A stretch of 48,886 nucleotides of DNA from contig JAPDJT010000044.1 in NCBI GenBank assembly GCA_029258955.1, positions 1 to 48,886 of the forward strand, read 5' to 3'. The DNA is from Thermoplasmatota archaeon (GTDB lineage Archaea; Thermoplasmatota; E2; UBA202; JdFR-43). Position 1 is the stretch's first letter; every line of letters begins with the position of its first letter. Shown here in pieces: positions 1 through 9,400 of the stretch. The notes under the pieces are model-generated. The model did not search any database, was not told the DNA's origin, and saw only the letters and a list, made by a program, of their open reading frames with translations. The position numbers and the translations under genes are program-made.

Positions 1-171
1 GTCAAAGAAAGTTGATATAATAAACATAGCAGCATAATCATATGGAGAAATTGCAAAATTTCTTCCTTTCTTGCTTTTCTTATAAAATGGTTTGCCAATT
101 TTCTTTGCTTTGCTTCGAACAAAATAGCAAAAATTTTTTACATTGTGCCTTTTTAGCTTTGGCTTTGGCAT
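1..171 (-). CDS. Transposase N-terminus (partial, runs off left edge)
   Basis: The minus strand encodes 57 residues with no stop before the window edge, starting MPKPKLKRHN and continuing into a basic, aromatic segment (residues 11-57, ending IISTFFD). The basic N-terminus and the ISPYDYAAM segment resemble the start of IS5/IS1182-like DDE transposases seen in archaea; the family call is an inference, because the DDE residues lie outside the window. The ATG at 171-169 follows a GGAGG 9 nt upstream. A perfect hairpin sits directly on this start region and a terminal-repeat-like sequence lies at 221-240, so this looks like the 5' end of an insertion sequence. A relic with the matching C-terminal DDE part lies at 16180-16411, but whether the two are the same family cannot be decided here. 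Confidence 0.6.
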   Translation of the reverse strand, partial: MPKPKLKRHNVKNFCYFVRSKAKKIGKPFYKKSKKGRNFAISPYDYAAMFIISTFFD

Positions 172-205
172 TTCCCATCCCCTCCTGCTCTTAAGGGGAT
201 GGGAA
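172..205 (-). promoter_or_regulatory. Hairpin over the transposase ribosome binding site
   Basis: TTCCCATCCCC (172-182) and GGGGATGGGAA (195-205) are perfect 11-bp inverted arms with a 12-nt loop. On the minus strand the 3' arm ends immediately before the transposase ATG, and the GGAGG Shine-Dalgarno spans the loop/stem junction. In transcripts entering from outside, this stem would hide the ribosome binding site, as is known for transposases such as those of IS10 and IS200. The stem is far more GC-rich than the surrounding DNA. Confidence 0.6.
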
Positions 206-210
206 TATTA

Positions 211-240
211 ATTTTTTATAGAATTTTTCGACGAACCCCT
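211..240 (-). mobile_element. Putative IS terminal end with transposase promoter
   Basis: Read on the minus strand this begins GGGGTTCGTCGAAAAATTC and then runs into CTATAAAAAATT, a possible TATA box. The GGGGTT-GTC-AAAAA pattern recurs at the end of the DDE relic (16481-16502) and, more diverged, at 15958-15974, 35075-35085 and 44738-44753, where it terminates small palindromic repeats. I read it as the outer terminal inverted repeat of the insertion sequence. No target-site duplication could be defined because the other end is outside the window. Confidence 0.45.
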
Positions 241-282
241 CTTTATTCAAAACAAATAAAAAGGGAGCAAATCTAATAATTA

Positions 283-1413
283 ATGATTCTCATTCATTAC
301 GGGGAAATAGGAACAAAAGGAAAAAATAGAGCAGTGTTTGAAAATTGCTTAATAAGGAATATTTCAAAAGCTTTAGGAGAATGTGCTAAAAAAATAAGGA
401 GGGAATATGGGAGAATAATTGTTTTTGAAGAAAATGGAAAAGAGGAAATTAAAAGAAAGCTTGAAAAAATACCGGGCATAGAAAATTTTTCATTTGCACG
501 TGAAACTAAGCTTGATATTGAAGACATAAAAAGAAGAGCCCTTGAAGTTGCAAAAGGAAAAAAATTTACCACTTTTAAAATATCAACTAAGAGAGGAAAT
601 AAAGATTTTCCATATTCATCAATGCAAGTAAATGAAATTGTTGGAGAAGAAATAAGAAAAAAATTGCGTAAAAAAGTTGATTTAGAAAATGCAGAACTAA
701 CAATTTTTATTGAAATTGGCAGCAAAAATGCGTACATATATACGGAGAAATGCGAGGGAATTGGGGGACTGCCAGTTGGTGTAGAAGGAAAGGTTATATC
801 TTTGCTTTCAGGAGGGATTGATTCTCCTGTTGCATCATGGCTTATGATGAAAAGAGGATGTAATGTAATTTTTGTCCATTTTTATAATGAAAAGCTCGTT
901 GCCAAACCAAACAAAGCTGAGGAAATAGTAAAAAAATTGAATGAAAGCCAGCTCGAAAGCATAGCATATTATATTCCATTTGCAGACTTGCAGTATGAAA
1001 TAATAAAAGAAGTACCGGCTAAATACAGAATGATAGTTTATCGCCGTTTTATGGCAAAGATAGCAAATGAAATAGCAAGCATTGAAAAAGCAAAAGCAAT
1101 TGTAACTGGAGATAGTTTGGGGCAAGTTGCATCGCAAACATTAGAAAATCTGCTATGTATATACGATGCTTCATCTTTACCTGTTCTTTCTCCCCTAATT
1201 GGATTTGATAAAAAAGAAATAATAGAGATGGCAAAAAAGATTGGAACCTATGAAATTTCTATAAAACCATATGAAGATTGTTGTTCATTTATGGTAGCAA
1301 AACATCCTGCAACTAAAGCAAATGTTGAAGAAATAAGAGAAATGGAGAGTAGAATAAAAATTGATTTAGACAAAATCATAAAAAAAGCTGATAGGAAGGA
1401 ATATAAATTATAG
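283..1413 (+). CDS. thiI: tRNA 4-thiouridine synthetase ThiI
   Basis: ThiI adenylates U8 of tRNA and transfers sulfur to give 4-thiouridine; in many organisms it also supplies sulfur for thiamine. The 376-residue protein has an N-terminal ferredoxin-like part, a THUMP RNA-binding domain (about residues 55-165) and a PP-loop ATPase domain with the SGGIDSPVA pyrophosphate-binding loop near residue 175. A YEDCCSF segment near the C-terminus supplies Cys residues where the bacterial enzyme has its catalytic Cys of the core. There is no C-terminal rhodanese domain, as is usual in archaea, so the sulfur donor must differ from the bacterial one. The ATG has a GGGAG upstream. The 3' end overlaps the convergent protease gene by 6 bp. 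Confidence 0.93.
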   Translation: MILIHYGEIGTKGKNRAVFENCLIRNISKALGECAKKIRREYGRIIVFEENGKEEIKRKLEKIPGIENFSFARETKLDIEDIKRRALEVAKGKKFTTFKISTKRGNKDFPYSSMQVNEIVGEEIRKKLRKKVDLENAELTIFIEIGSKNAYIYTEKCEGIGGLPVGVEGKVISLLSGGIDSPVASWLMMKRGCNVIFVHFYNEKLVAKPNKAEEIVKKLNESQLESIAYYIPFADLQYEIIKEVPAKYRMIVYRRFMAKIANEIASIEKAKAIVTGDSLGQVASQTLENLLCIYDASSLPVLSPLIGFDKKEIIEMAKKIGTYEISIKPYEDCCSFMVAKHPATKANVEEIREMESRIKIDLDKIIKKADRKEYKL

Positions 1414-2478
1414 AGCTAAGATATCAACAATAGCTTTTGATGCATTTCCTTCATTATATGCCATTACCTCAACAGTATGTAATCCTGGCTTACATGCCAA
1501 TTTCCATTCGAATGGTTCATCCTCATCAACGTATTGGAGCTCGCCATCTAAGTAAAACTCAACCTTTATTGCATTGCTAACATTAAGCTTAACTATAGTC
1601 CAACCTATTATGCGAGGTAAACCTATCTGAACCAAAGCTCTTCCAAAAATTGCAGGCAACTCTCTTCCAAATATATATGTATGCCATCTCTTTGGTTCAT
1701 CAATATAAACTTTAGGAACATTAGGCATTAAATTTCCATATATCCCATCTACATAAAGAATGCCGGTTCCTCCATAGCAATGGATAAATATATTTTCATC
1801 ATATGAAATTCGAACCCATCCATCCTCACCCCAGTTTCTTCCCCAGCTATTTTTGCAAATCCAGCATTGTTGGCGATCGTCATAGCCCATTAGAGCAATT
1901 AGATGTCCTCCCACCAATCTGCCCCATTTATGCCTATATATCCCACCTCTGTAATAATAAAAATCCTTCCAAACTTTAATACATATTACTAATGGACCAT
2001 GTTCTATTAATGCTTCCTTTATCTTTTCCATATCATTTTCCACCCATCCCCACTCTTTTATTTTAACTGTTCTATTTTTCCATCCTGGCAATGGATTGCA
2101 GGGGCTATCAGTTTTTCTATGAGGGTCTGGAAAACAACCCTCATCTGGAACTCCATATTTTATTAAATAATCTGCTGCATGAGTAACATTTACCCCCCAT
2201 CTGCATGTTCCGCCTGAGCAGAAGAATAGATGCGCCTCCGCCAAATCACATCCAAATGGATAGCCAACTTTATATTGCACCAATGTTTCTAAAACCGATA
2301 CAAGTGCATATGCCTCGCAACTTGGACAAGGCTCCTGATTTTTGGCAGGAGTAGTAAAATCAATACCATTTATATCACGCCAAGAAAAGTATGGTGGCAA
2401 ATTATTTTTTGCATTTATTTGAAAAGATTGTAAAGTTAGAAAAGACAAAATAATTACTATTGCAATGAGTTTTTTCAT
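1408..2478 (-). CDS. Secreted papain-like (C1A) cysteine protease with C-terminal Ig-like domain
   Basis: This 356-residue protein is a predicted extracellular endopeptidase. Residues 1-23 form a signal peptide (MKK, hydrophobic core, INA). The papain fold follows: oxyanion Gln48 and catalytic Cys54 lie in NQEPCPSCEAYA with the papain spacing of six, His192 in GGHLIALMGYD, and Asn210 in WICKNSWG. Six or more further Cys suggest disulfides. From about residue 290 there is a beta-rich module (FYLDGELQYVDEDEPFEW, then LHTVEVMAYNEGN) typical of Ig-like substrate- or wall-binding modules. The usual Trp after the catalytic Cys is Glu here. The gene lies 24 nt downstream of flpA on the same strand. 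A second papain-like protease is at 35225-37057. Confidence 0.9.
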   Translation of the reverse strand: MKKLIAIVIILSFLTLQSFQINAKNNLPPYFSWRDINGIDFTTPAKNQEPCPSCEAYALVSVLETLVQYKVGYPFGCDLAEAHLFFCSGGTCRWGVNVTHAADYLIKYGVPDEGCFPDPHRKTDSPCNPLPGWKNRTVKIKEWGWVENDMEKIKEALIEHGPLVICIKVWKDFYYYRGGIYRHKWGRLVGGHLIALMGYDDRQQCWICKNSWGRNWGEDGWVRISYDENIFIHCYGGTGILYVDGIYGNLMPNVPKVYIDEPKRWHTYIFGRELPAIFGRALVQIGLPRIIGWTIVKLNVSNAIKVEFYLDGELQYVDEDEPFEWKLACKPGLHTVEVMAYNEGNASKAIVDILAL

Positions 2479-2502
2479 GATGATAATATCTGAGTTTTAT
2501 AT

Positions 2503-3147
2503 TTAGCTTACGTATATTGCAATATGGTCTTTTGCATATGGTGCAAGTTTTATAGCTTCTTTTATTTCAAAATACTTTTTTAACTCCCTTTTTACCATAT
2601 CGAAAACTTTATTTGGGGGCATTGAAATATCTATGCTTCTTGCCTTTACCATTATCATTCCTTCTTTAGCATCGAATTTTTCCATATTTTTTAAGAAAAT
2701 TTCAACCTGATTTTTTTGAGCAATATCTTGGTAAATAAAGTCTATATCTTCAACTATAGCATCATAACTTTCTGGCTTGCTTGCATCAGCTAAAATTGGC
2801 AGCATATTTTTTCTTTCTTGACATAACTTAACAAAATTTTTCATAGGCTTAAAAGCTACTTCTACGCCATATATAATGCCATCAGTAGCAATATCAGAAA
2901 AATGGCTTGCTGTTGTTCCGCTTGCAACCCCAAGATATAAAATTTTTGTATCTCTTTTTATAGGAAATTTTTTCAATCCTTTTAAAATGGCGCCAGCCAT
3001 CTTGCTACGATATGGGTTCCAAGAACGATATTCAACACCTCCTTTTTTGAATAGCTTTTCATTATATACTCTTTTTCCCGGAACCTTATTTATGGTGTAA
3101 ATTCTATTTCCTTCTTTGAAAACGCCATTAAATATTTCTTTCATCAT
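2503..3147 (-). CDS. flpA: Fibrillarin-like rRNA/tRNA 2'-O-methyltransferase
   Basis: FlpA is the methyltransferase of the archaeal C/D-box sRNP, which with Nop5 and L7Ae methylates ribose 2'-OH in rRNA and tRNA. The 214-residue protein starts with the family beta-hairpin (IFNGVFKEGNRIYTINKVPG), then has the SAM-binding loop YLGVASGTTASH at 71-82 and conserved acidic and basic residues Asp142 (YQDIAQ) and Lys168 (MVKARS). Its length is normal for the family. The usual neighbour nop5 is absent from this window. AT-rich DNA at 3161-3179 holds a TATA-like box about 22-25 nt upstream. The start may be the first or second of two consecutive ATG codons. Confidence 0.95.
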   Translation of the reverse strand: MMKEIFNGVFKEGNRIYTINKVPGKRVYNEKLFKKGGVEYRSWNPYRSKMAGAILKGLKKFPIKRDTKILYLGVASGTTASHFSDIATDGIIYGVEVAFKPMKNFVKLCQERKNMLPILADASKPESYDAIVEDIDFIYQDIAQKNQVEIFLKNMEKFDAKEGMIMVKARSIDISMPPNKVFDMVKRELKKYFEIKEAIKLAPYAKDHIAIYVS

Positions 3148-3195
3148 TGTAAATTAGTGGCTTATTTATTTTTGTTACGATAAACATGGTTTCGC

Positions 3196-3350
3196 TAAAA
3201 ATCAATTAAAAAGATGTTGTCATCATCATCCTCTTCCATGTGATAAAATGGCTTTTCAGATTGGGATTGTTGAAAATTAATGAAACCAGGATGTTGTCGT
3301 AGTAAATTTCTTTCATGCAATATGCTATTAACAACATATCCTTCAGATAA
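3196..3350. repeat. Degenerate MITE-like palindromic repeats in the 3148-3463 gap
   Basis: The 316-bp gap before the giant gene contains no convincing ORF. It has AAAAAGATGTTGTCAT (3207-3222), then AATGAAACCAGGATGTTGTC (3279-3298) facing an inverted GCTATTAACAACATATCC (3324-3341). These match the arm consensus AATGAAAGAGAATGTTGTTAT of the repeat family best seen at 44671-44753. A short 61-codon ORF reading through the repeats on the minus strand looks spurious. Confidence 0.5.
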
Positions 3351-3410
3351 GAAAAATGTATTAAATAGAAGTTCTTTCATCGTTTTGCTTCATTTATGCA
3401 CAGTTTTAGG

Positions 3411-3459
3411 AAAGTATTTAAGCAAACTTCGCTTTTAATTTTGGACAAATTGGAGGTGG
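3411..3459 (+). promoter_or_regulatory. Promoter and ribosome binding site of the giant surface protein gene
   Basis: A TATA-like AAAGTATTTAAGC at 3411-3423 is followed by a perfect Shine-Dalgarno GGAGGTGG at 3452-3459, 4 nt before the GTG start at 3464. The predicted transcript start falls near 3445, giving a short leader. This strong SD contrasts with the leaderless look of most other first genes here. Confidence 0.6.
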
Positions 3460-3463
3460 ACTT

Positions 3464-6400
3464 GTGAAAAAAATTTGGCTAGGTATAGTAGCAATTGTTG
3501 TGCTTTTTATAGCAATTGAACTGAATGCCCAAGAAGAAGCGACAAACGTTGTATATGTTGATGGTGACTGGGCTGGATTACCAGATGGAACAATAGTAAA
3601 TGGACATACTATCACTTTTTCAAGCGATGCAGGCATAAACAAATGGGCATATAAAGGATACACTTATGAAAAGCCACCATCGGATTTAGAAGTTGGTTCC
3701 CAATTTTCATCAGATGAATACAATGCGATAGCATCATCAGATGATAATAGAGCATCATATAGCGGAGGAGGCGAAGGCAGCTACCATTTTCATAGGTTCA
3801 AATTCAAAATAGATGAGGATCTTGCACAAATTAAAAGATTGCATGTATTGCATGAAGGGTATGGTACTCAAATACCCGGAAATGGCGCAGAATTGTTTAT
3901 ATGGAATTATAGCTCGAACCAATGGGAATCTGTTGGATATCATACAAATAACTATGACACAATAATTGAGAAAAGTTACTATCACGGCTTTTCTAGCTAC
4001 ATAAACGAAACAGGATATTTACAACTCTTAGCAATAACATATGATGAAGGAGCATCCTGTCCCTTTTATTATTCATATAATGGAAGCGATTATGTTTTGG
4101 ATGGCGAGGGCTTACTTTTCTCCATTCTTCCATGGTGGGAAAGAGATTCCATTGTTGCATTGGAAAATTTGAAGCCATGTGATGGAAAATATAAAATAAA
4201 GATAACAGAAGAATTGGATGAAACATCTTATTTGGATAAAATAAGCCTGATGGTTGTGGAGCATTCCAATGGCATAAAAGTATATCCAGATTTTTATAAT
4301 AACTTACACACAATAAAAGAGCCAATTCAACCAATATATGCTATAGACAGCGATGGAAATGACTGCATGAATTTAATGAAAAAAGACGATATATACTGGC
4401 TTCCAATGCCAGATTTTGAAAAACTTCGCGATGGAGATGGAGATGGAATAATAGATGATTATAATGAAAGCGATTTTTATAAATGGCTTGTATTGGAATA
4501 TCCAAAGCCTGAAAATGCAACTCATGCTAAACTTTTATGTCGCCTGAAAGAAGGAAGATTTGGAACAGTTGGAATATGGGGAGGATTTCTTAAAAAGCTT
4601 GGAAGAAATAATTTGAATATATTAGAAGAAAATTATTCACAGCAACTTTTGCAGTGGGTCATATCGCAAATGATGAGAATAGAAATATGGAATGGAAGCA
4701 GCTGGCTGGAGCAGCACAGGACGGCAGAGGCGGCAGCTTCAACAAAGGGAAATAATATGGTAATTTTACTCAATCTAACTGGAATAAATACAACCACGCT
4801 TAAAATAAGGTTTAGGAGCATAGCGGGTGTGCAGGGCGTTGACTATGCATGGATTGACTATAGCGAGGATGAGCCAATAAATATTACAGAAATTGCTCCC
4901 TCTCAATTGATAGGAGGAGATATAGAAAAGATATTGAATGATGATGAGAACTACTTGGTTATCAATAAAGGAGATGAATTTTATGTTGAATTTCCAGAGA
5001 TAAAAAGCGATAAATCGTTAACATTTTTAATTCATGACAACGGCTATTATTTACACAATTTCGATACATATGTTGAATATTCAGAGCAATTGGATGAGTG
5101 GCTAAATGAAGTGTTTGGTGATGAGTTATATGCAGCGAGATATTTCATGCCAAAATTTTATTCTTCATATTATGAAGGGCATCATACAATATATACTGAT
5201 TATGTAAAAGTAGATATAAATGGAGTTGAAAACCTGAACACTGGAGAATGGTATGATACCATTCAAGCAGCTATAGAAAATGCAAGTGATGGTGACACAA
5301 TAAAAGTTTATCCTGGAACATATGATGGGCCTATTGTTATAAATAAAAGCATAAAGCTGATTGGCGATCCTATCATAGATGGGCATGGAGGAGTTGCAAT
5401 AAGCGTAGAAGCAAACAATACTCTTATAGAAAATTTCACAATACATAATGCCTCCATTGGCATATATGCGTATAATGATTCATTTGTATTGCAGAATATA
5501 ACGATAAACAATTGCACAATTTATAATGAAAGCTATGCTGGCACTGGAATATATTTTGAAATGGTTAATAACAGCGAGATAAGCAACTGCAGGATTAACG
5601 ACACTGATTACGGCATATATTTCGATACAGTAACTTATACAAAAATCTACAATTGTAATATCTCTGGTGGCGACGAAGCAAATATATATGGATATGAATC
5701 ATCAAAAAATGAAATTTTCAACTGTAATATTTCCGATGGCGAAGCAGGCATATTCTTTGAAAATTGCCCAGATAATAGCATTTACAATTGTAGCATATTT
5801 AACAACTACTACGGCATTGACTTAGATGAAAGCAATAACAATAGCATCATAGGCTGTAATATATCAAGCAGTAATGCCATTTCCAATGATTACGAAATAT
5901 TCTTGAAAAATTCTCTGGAATTTTATATATACAGAAATAAAATTGAATCGGATGACTACGGCATATACATTTTATTGGAGGGTTTAGCAAGCAACATCGA
6001 GGATAGCAATTTCTATGCAGGTGATTCAGTAATAGAAAATAACAATATGTCGGTGGAAGAATATGCCATATATATAGATGCTCAAAATGTTGGATTCAAT
6101 ATAACAAATTCAACTGTTAGTATTGGAAATTTAAGCATTATTGAAAACAAAATCGAGGGAGAATTACACTTTGAAGAGATGGAATATTTTGGATATAATT
6201 TAACAAATTCGAGCTTTGACTTTGGTGGCGTTTTGATTTGCGGAAACAATATAACGAGTAATGATGATGGAATATATACTTTCATGAGATATTTTGGATG
6301 CAATATGAGCAATTCAAGTTTTACAATAGGAGAGATAAAATTGAACAACAATACGGTAAATACTACAGATGATTTTGGAATTTATTTCCGTCTCCATTAT

Positions 6401-9400
6401 GTTGGAAACAATATAGAAAATTCAACGTGTAAGATGGACAATATAACCATAAATGATAATCATGTAAAAGGAGGAAAGATAGATGGAATATATGCATGGA
6501 TTGAATATGCTGGCAAGAATATGAACAATTCAAGCTTTACAATGAAGAATATATTAATAGAAAAGAACAACATCACAAATAATACGGGAACACATAGAGG
6601 CATATATATCGATTTTGGAGAATTTGGTTACTATATGAATGCATCTTCATTCGACATGGATAGTATAATGGTAAGAGACAATGTAATAAAAAGTGGAGCA
6701 GACGGATTCAGGATAGATGGAATAGATTCATTTGGATGTTATATGAATGATTCATCATTCAGCATGAATAACATTAAAATTTGCAGGAATAAAATAGATG
6801 CAGGAAACAGTGGAATGGCAATAAATGGCAATATACTGGGTTATTTCGGCTATTACATGGAGAGTTCAACATTTTCAATGGGAGATTTTGTTGTTGCAGA
6901 TAATGAAATAAATGCTGATAGCGATGGAATGTATAATATGTTGCATGTTTTAAGTGATGCTGGATATTACATGAATGATTCCTCATTTACAGCAGGAAAC
7001 CTTGAATTCAGTAGAAATAAAATAAATGCTGGGGGCGACGGAATTTATTTGGACTACATCCTGTATTATGTTGGCTATTTAATGAATGATTCTTCCTTTA
7101 TTATGGGGAATGTGCAATTCAATGATAATATAATAAATGCAACTGGATATGGCATTAAATGCGATGATATGGGATATACTGGTTATTACATGAACCAATC
7201 TAATTTCAACATGGGAGAAATCGAATTTATAGGAAATGTAATTAATGTAAGTGGATCCACAGGAATTTTAATGGAAATGTTTGATTTTGGAAACTACATG
7301 AATTATTCGACATTTTCAATGGAAAACATAAGCATTTGTAATAATAACATTACATGCGATGGCACAGGAATAGACATAGATGGAATTGAATATTTCGGCT
7401 ACAATATGAATAATTCAAGCTTTACAATGAATCATATTTATGTAAATGATAATATTGTGAATAGCAGTGGAAAAGGAATATACTGTAGCTTCAGCGAATT
7501 TGGTTATGAAATAGATAATTCATCATTTATCATGGAATATATAACCATAAATGACAATGTTGTAAATAGCAGCGAAGAAGGGATCTACTTCTATGGTGCC
7601 TATTATTTCGGCCATGAAATGCATAATTCTTCATTTGAAATGGACAGCATAGAATGCAATGGAAATAGAGTTAACAGTACAAATGATGGCATATACATTT
7701 ACTGGATAGGAGATTTTGGAGAATATATGTATGGCAATTCTTCATTCGAAATGGACAATATAATGGCAAATAGCAATGTTATCAATGCAGGCGATGATGG
7801 AATGTATCTGGAGTATCCAGTATATGCCCTTGGTTGCTATATGTATGGCAATTCATCATTTGTTATGAACGATATACAGTTCAATGATAATATTATCAAT
7901 GCAAGTAGCGATGGTATATGTGTATACGAGATAGAATATATCGGTTATGATATAGAAGATAATGCAACATTTGTAATGGGAGATCTCGAATTCAATGGGA
8001 ATAAAATTAATAGTACAAATGATGGAATTTCCATAGGTGATTATCTCTTCTATGAATGCGGCTATGAAATATATGGCAATGCAAGTTTTGTAATGGGTAG
8101 CATACAGTTCAATGATAATATTATCAATACAAGCAGCGATGGCATATATGTTTATGACTGGTATGATGTTGGTGCCTATCTTTATGACGATGCAAGTTTT
8201 GTAATGCAAAATGTGGAATTCTGCAGAAATGTCATTAATGCCAGCTATGGAATGTATTTCTACTATATGCCAAACTATTTTGGAGAATATTTGTATGATA
8301 ATGCATCATTTGTGATGAATAGCATTCTATTCAATGATAACATCATAAATTGCACTGAATACGGAATATATTCTGACGATTATCTTGGATACTTTGGCTG
8401 TGATATGCATGGCAATGCAACATTTGAAATGGATAACATCGAATTCAATAACAATATCATAAATGGTGGAGGAATTTATATTTATGAAATTGAGGGTTTT
8501 GGATATGATTTGTATGACAATTCAAGTTTTGTAATGGGCAGCATAATATTTAATAACAACATTATTGATTCAAGCAATGACGGTATTTACATTGAATATT
8601 TTGAATACTTTGCCTATTACATGTATGATAATGCAACATTTGTTATGAATGATGTACAGTTTGACAACAATATAATAAATGCAACTGATGGTTACGGCAT
8701 TTACTTCTATTCCTATGAAATTGCATATGAAATGTATGATAACGCTATTGCAACATTTGGGAATGTAATCATATGTGGCAATACCATTAACGCAAGCAGT
8801 GATGGAATATACTTTGACATAGAGGATACTGGAGAGGAAATGTATGATAACGCTTCTGCTACTATAGATGAAATATACATTTCAGACAATATCATTGAGG
8901 CAGGAAGCTATGGAATCTATCTTTATTACTATGATATGGGATATTATACATATGACAACTCATCATTTGCGATAGATAACATTTACATACAAAATAATAA
9001 CATAAGTGCTGGAGATGATGCCATTTATATGGAATATGATTATGTTGCATATGATATGGAAAACAATGCTTCATTCACAATGAATGATATTTACATACAA
9101 AATAATAACATAACTACGAACGACGACGGAATTTACATATACTACTATGACTATGATGTGGGCTATGATGCCTGCAACAATGTAACAATAAAAATGCCTT
9201 ACTATTACATCTCCAACAATAATATTCTCGCAGATGGATATGGAATATACTTCTATACTTACAGCAACCCAGATGACATATATGATAATGCTTCAGTTGA
9301 TTTTGGAGCATTGTTTATAGACAATAACAACATAAGCTGTAATTATGGAATATACCTATATCTGGAAGATATGCCGGAGAATAGTTATGACAATGCCATG

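Noticed and set aside
3195-3380. 61-codon minus-strand ORF in the gap before the giant gene
   Set aside because: Built from degenerate repeat DNA; no promoter or domain.
7856-8209. 117-codon minus-strand ORF and similar ones within the giant gene
   Set aside because: They are antisense shadows of the repeat array with repeated low-complexity translation and no family features.
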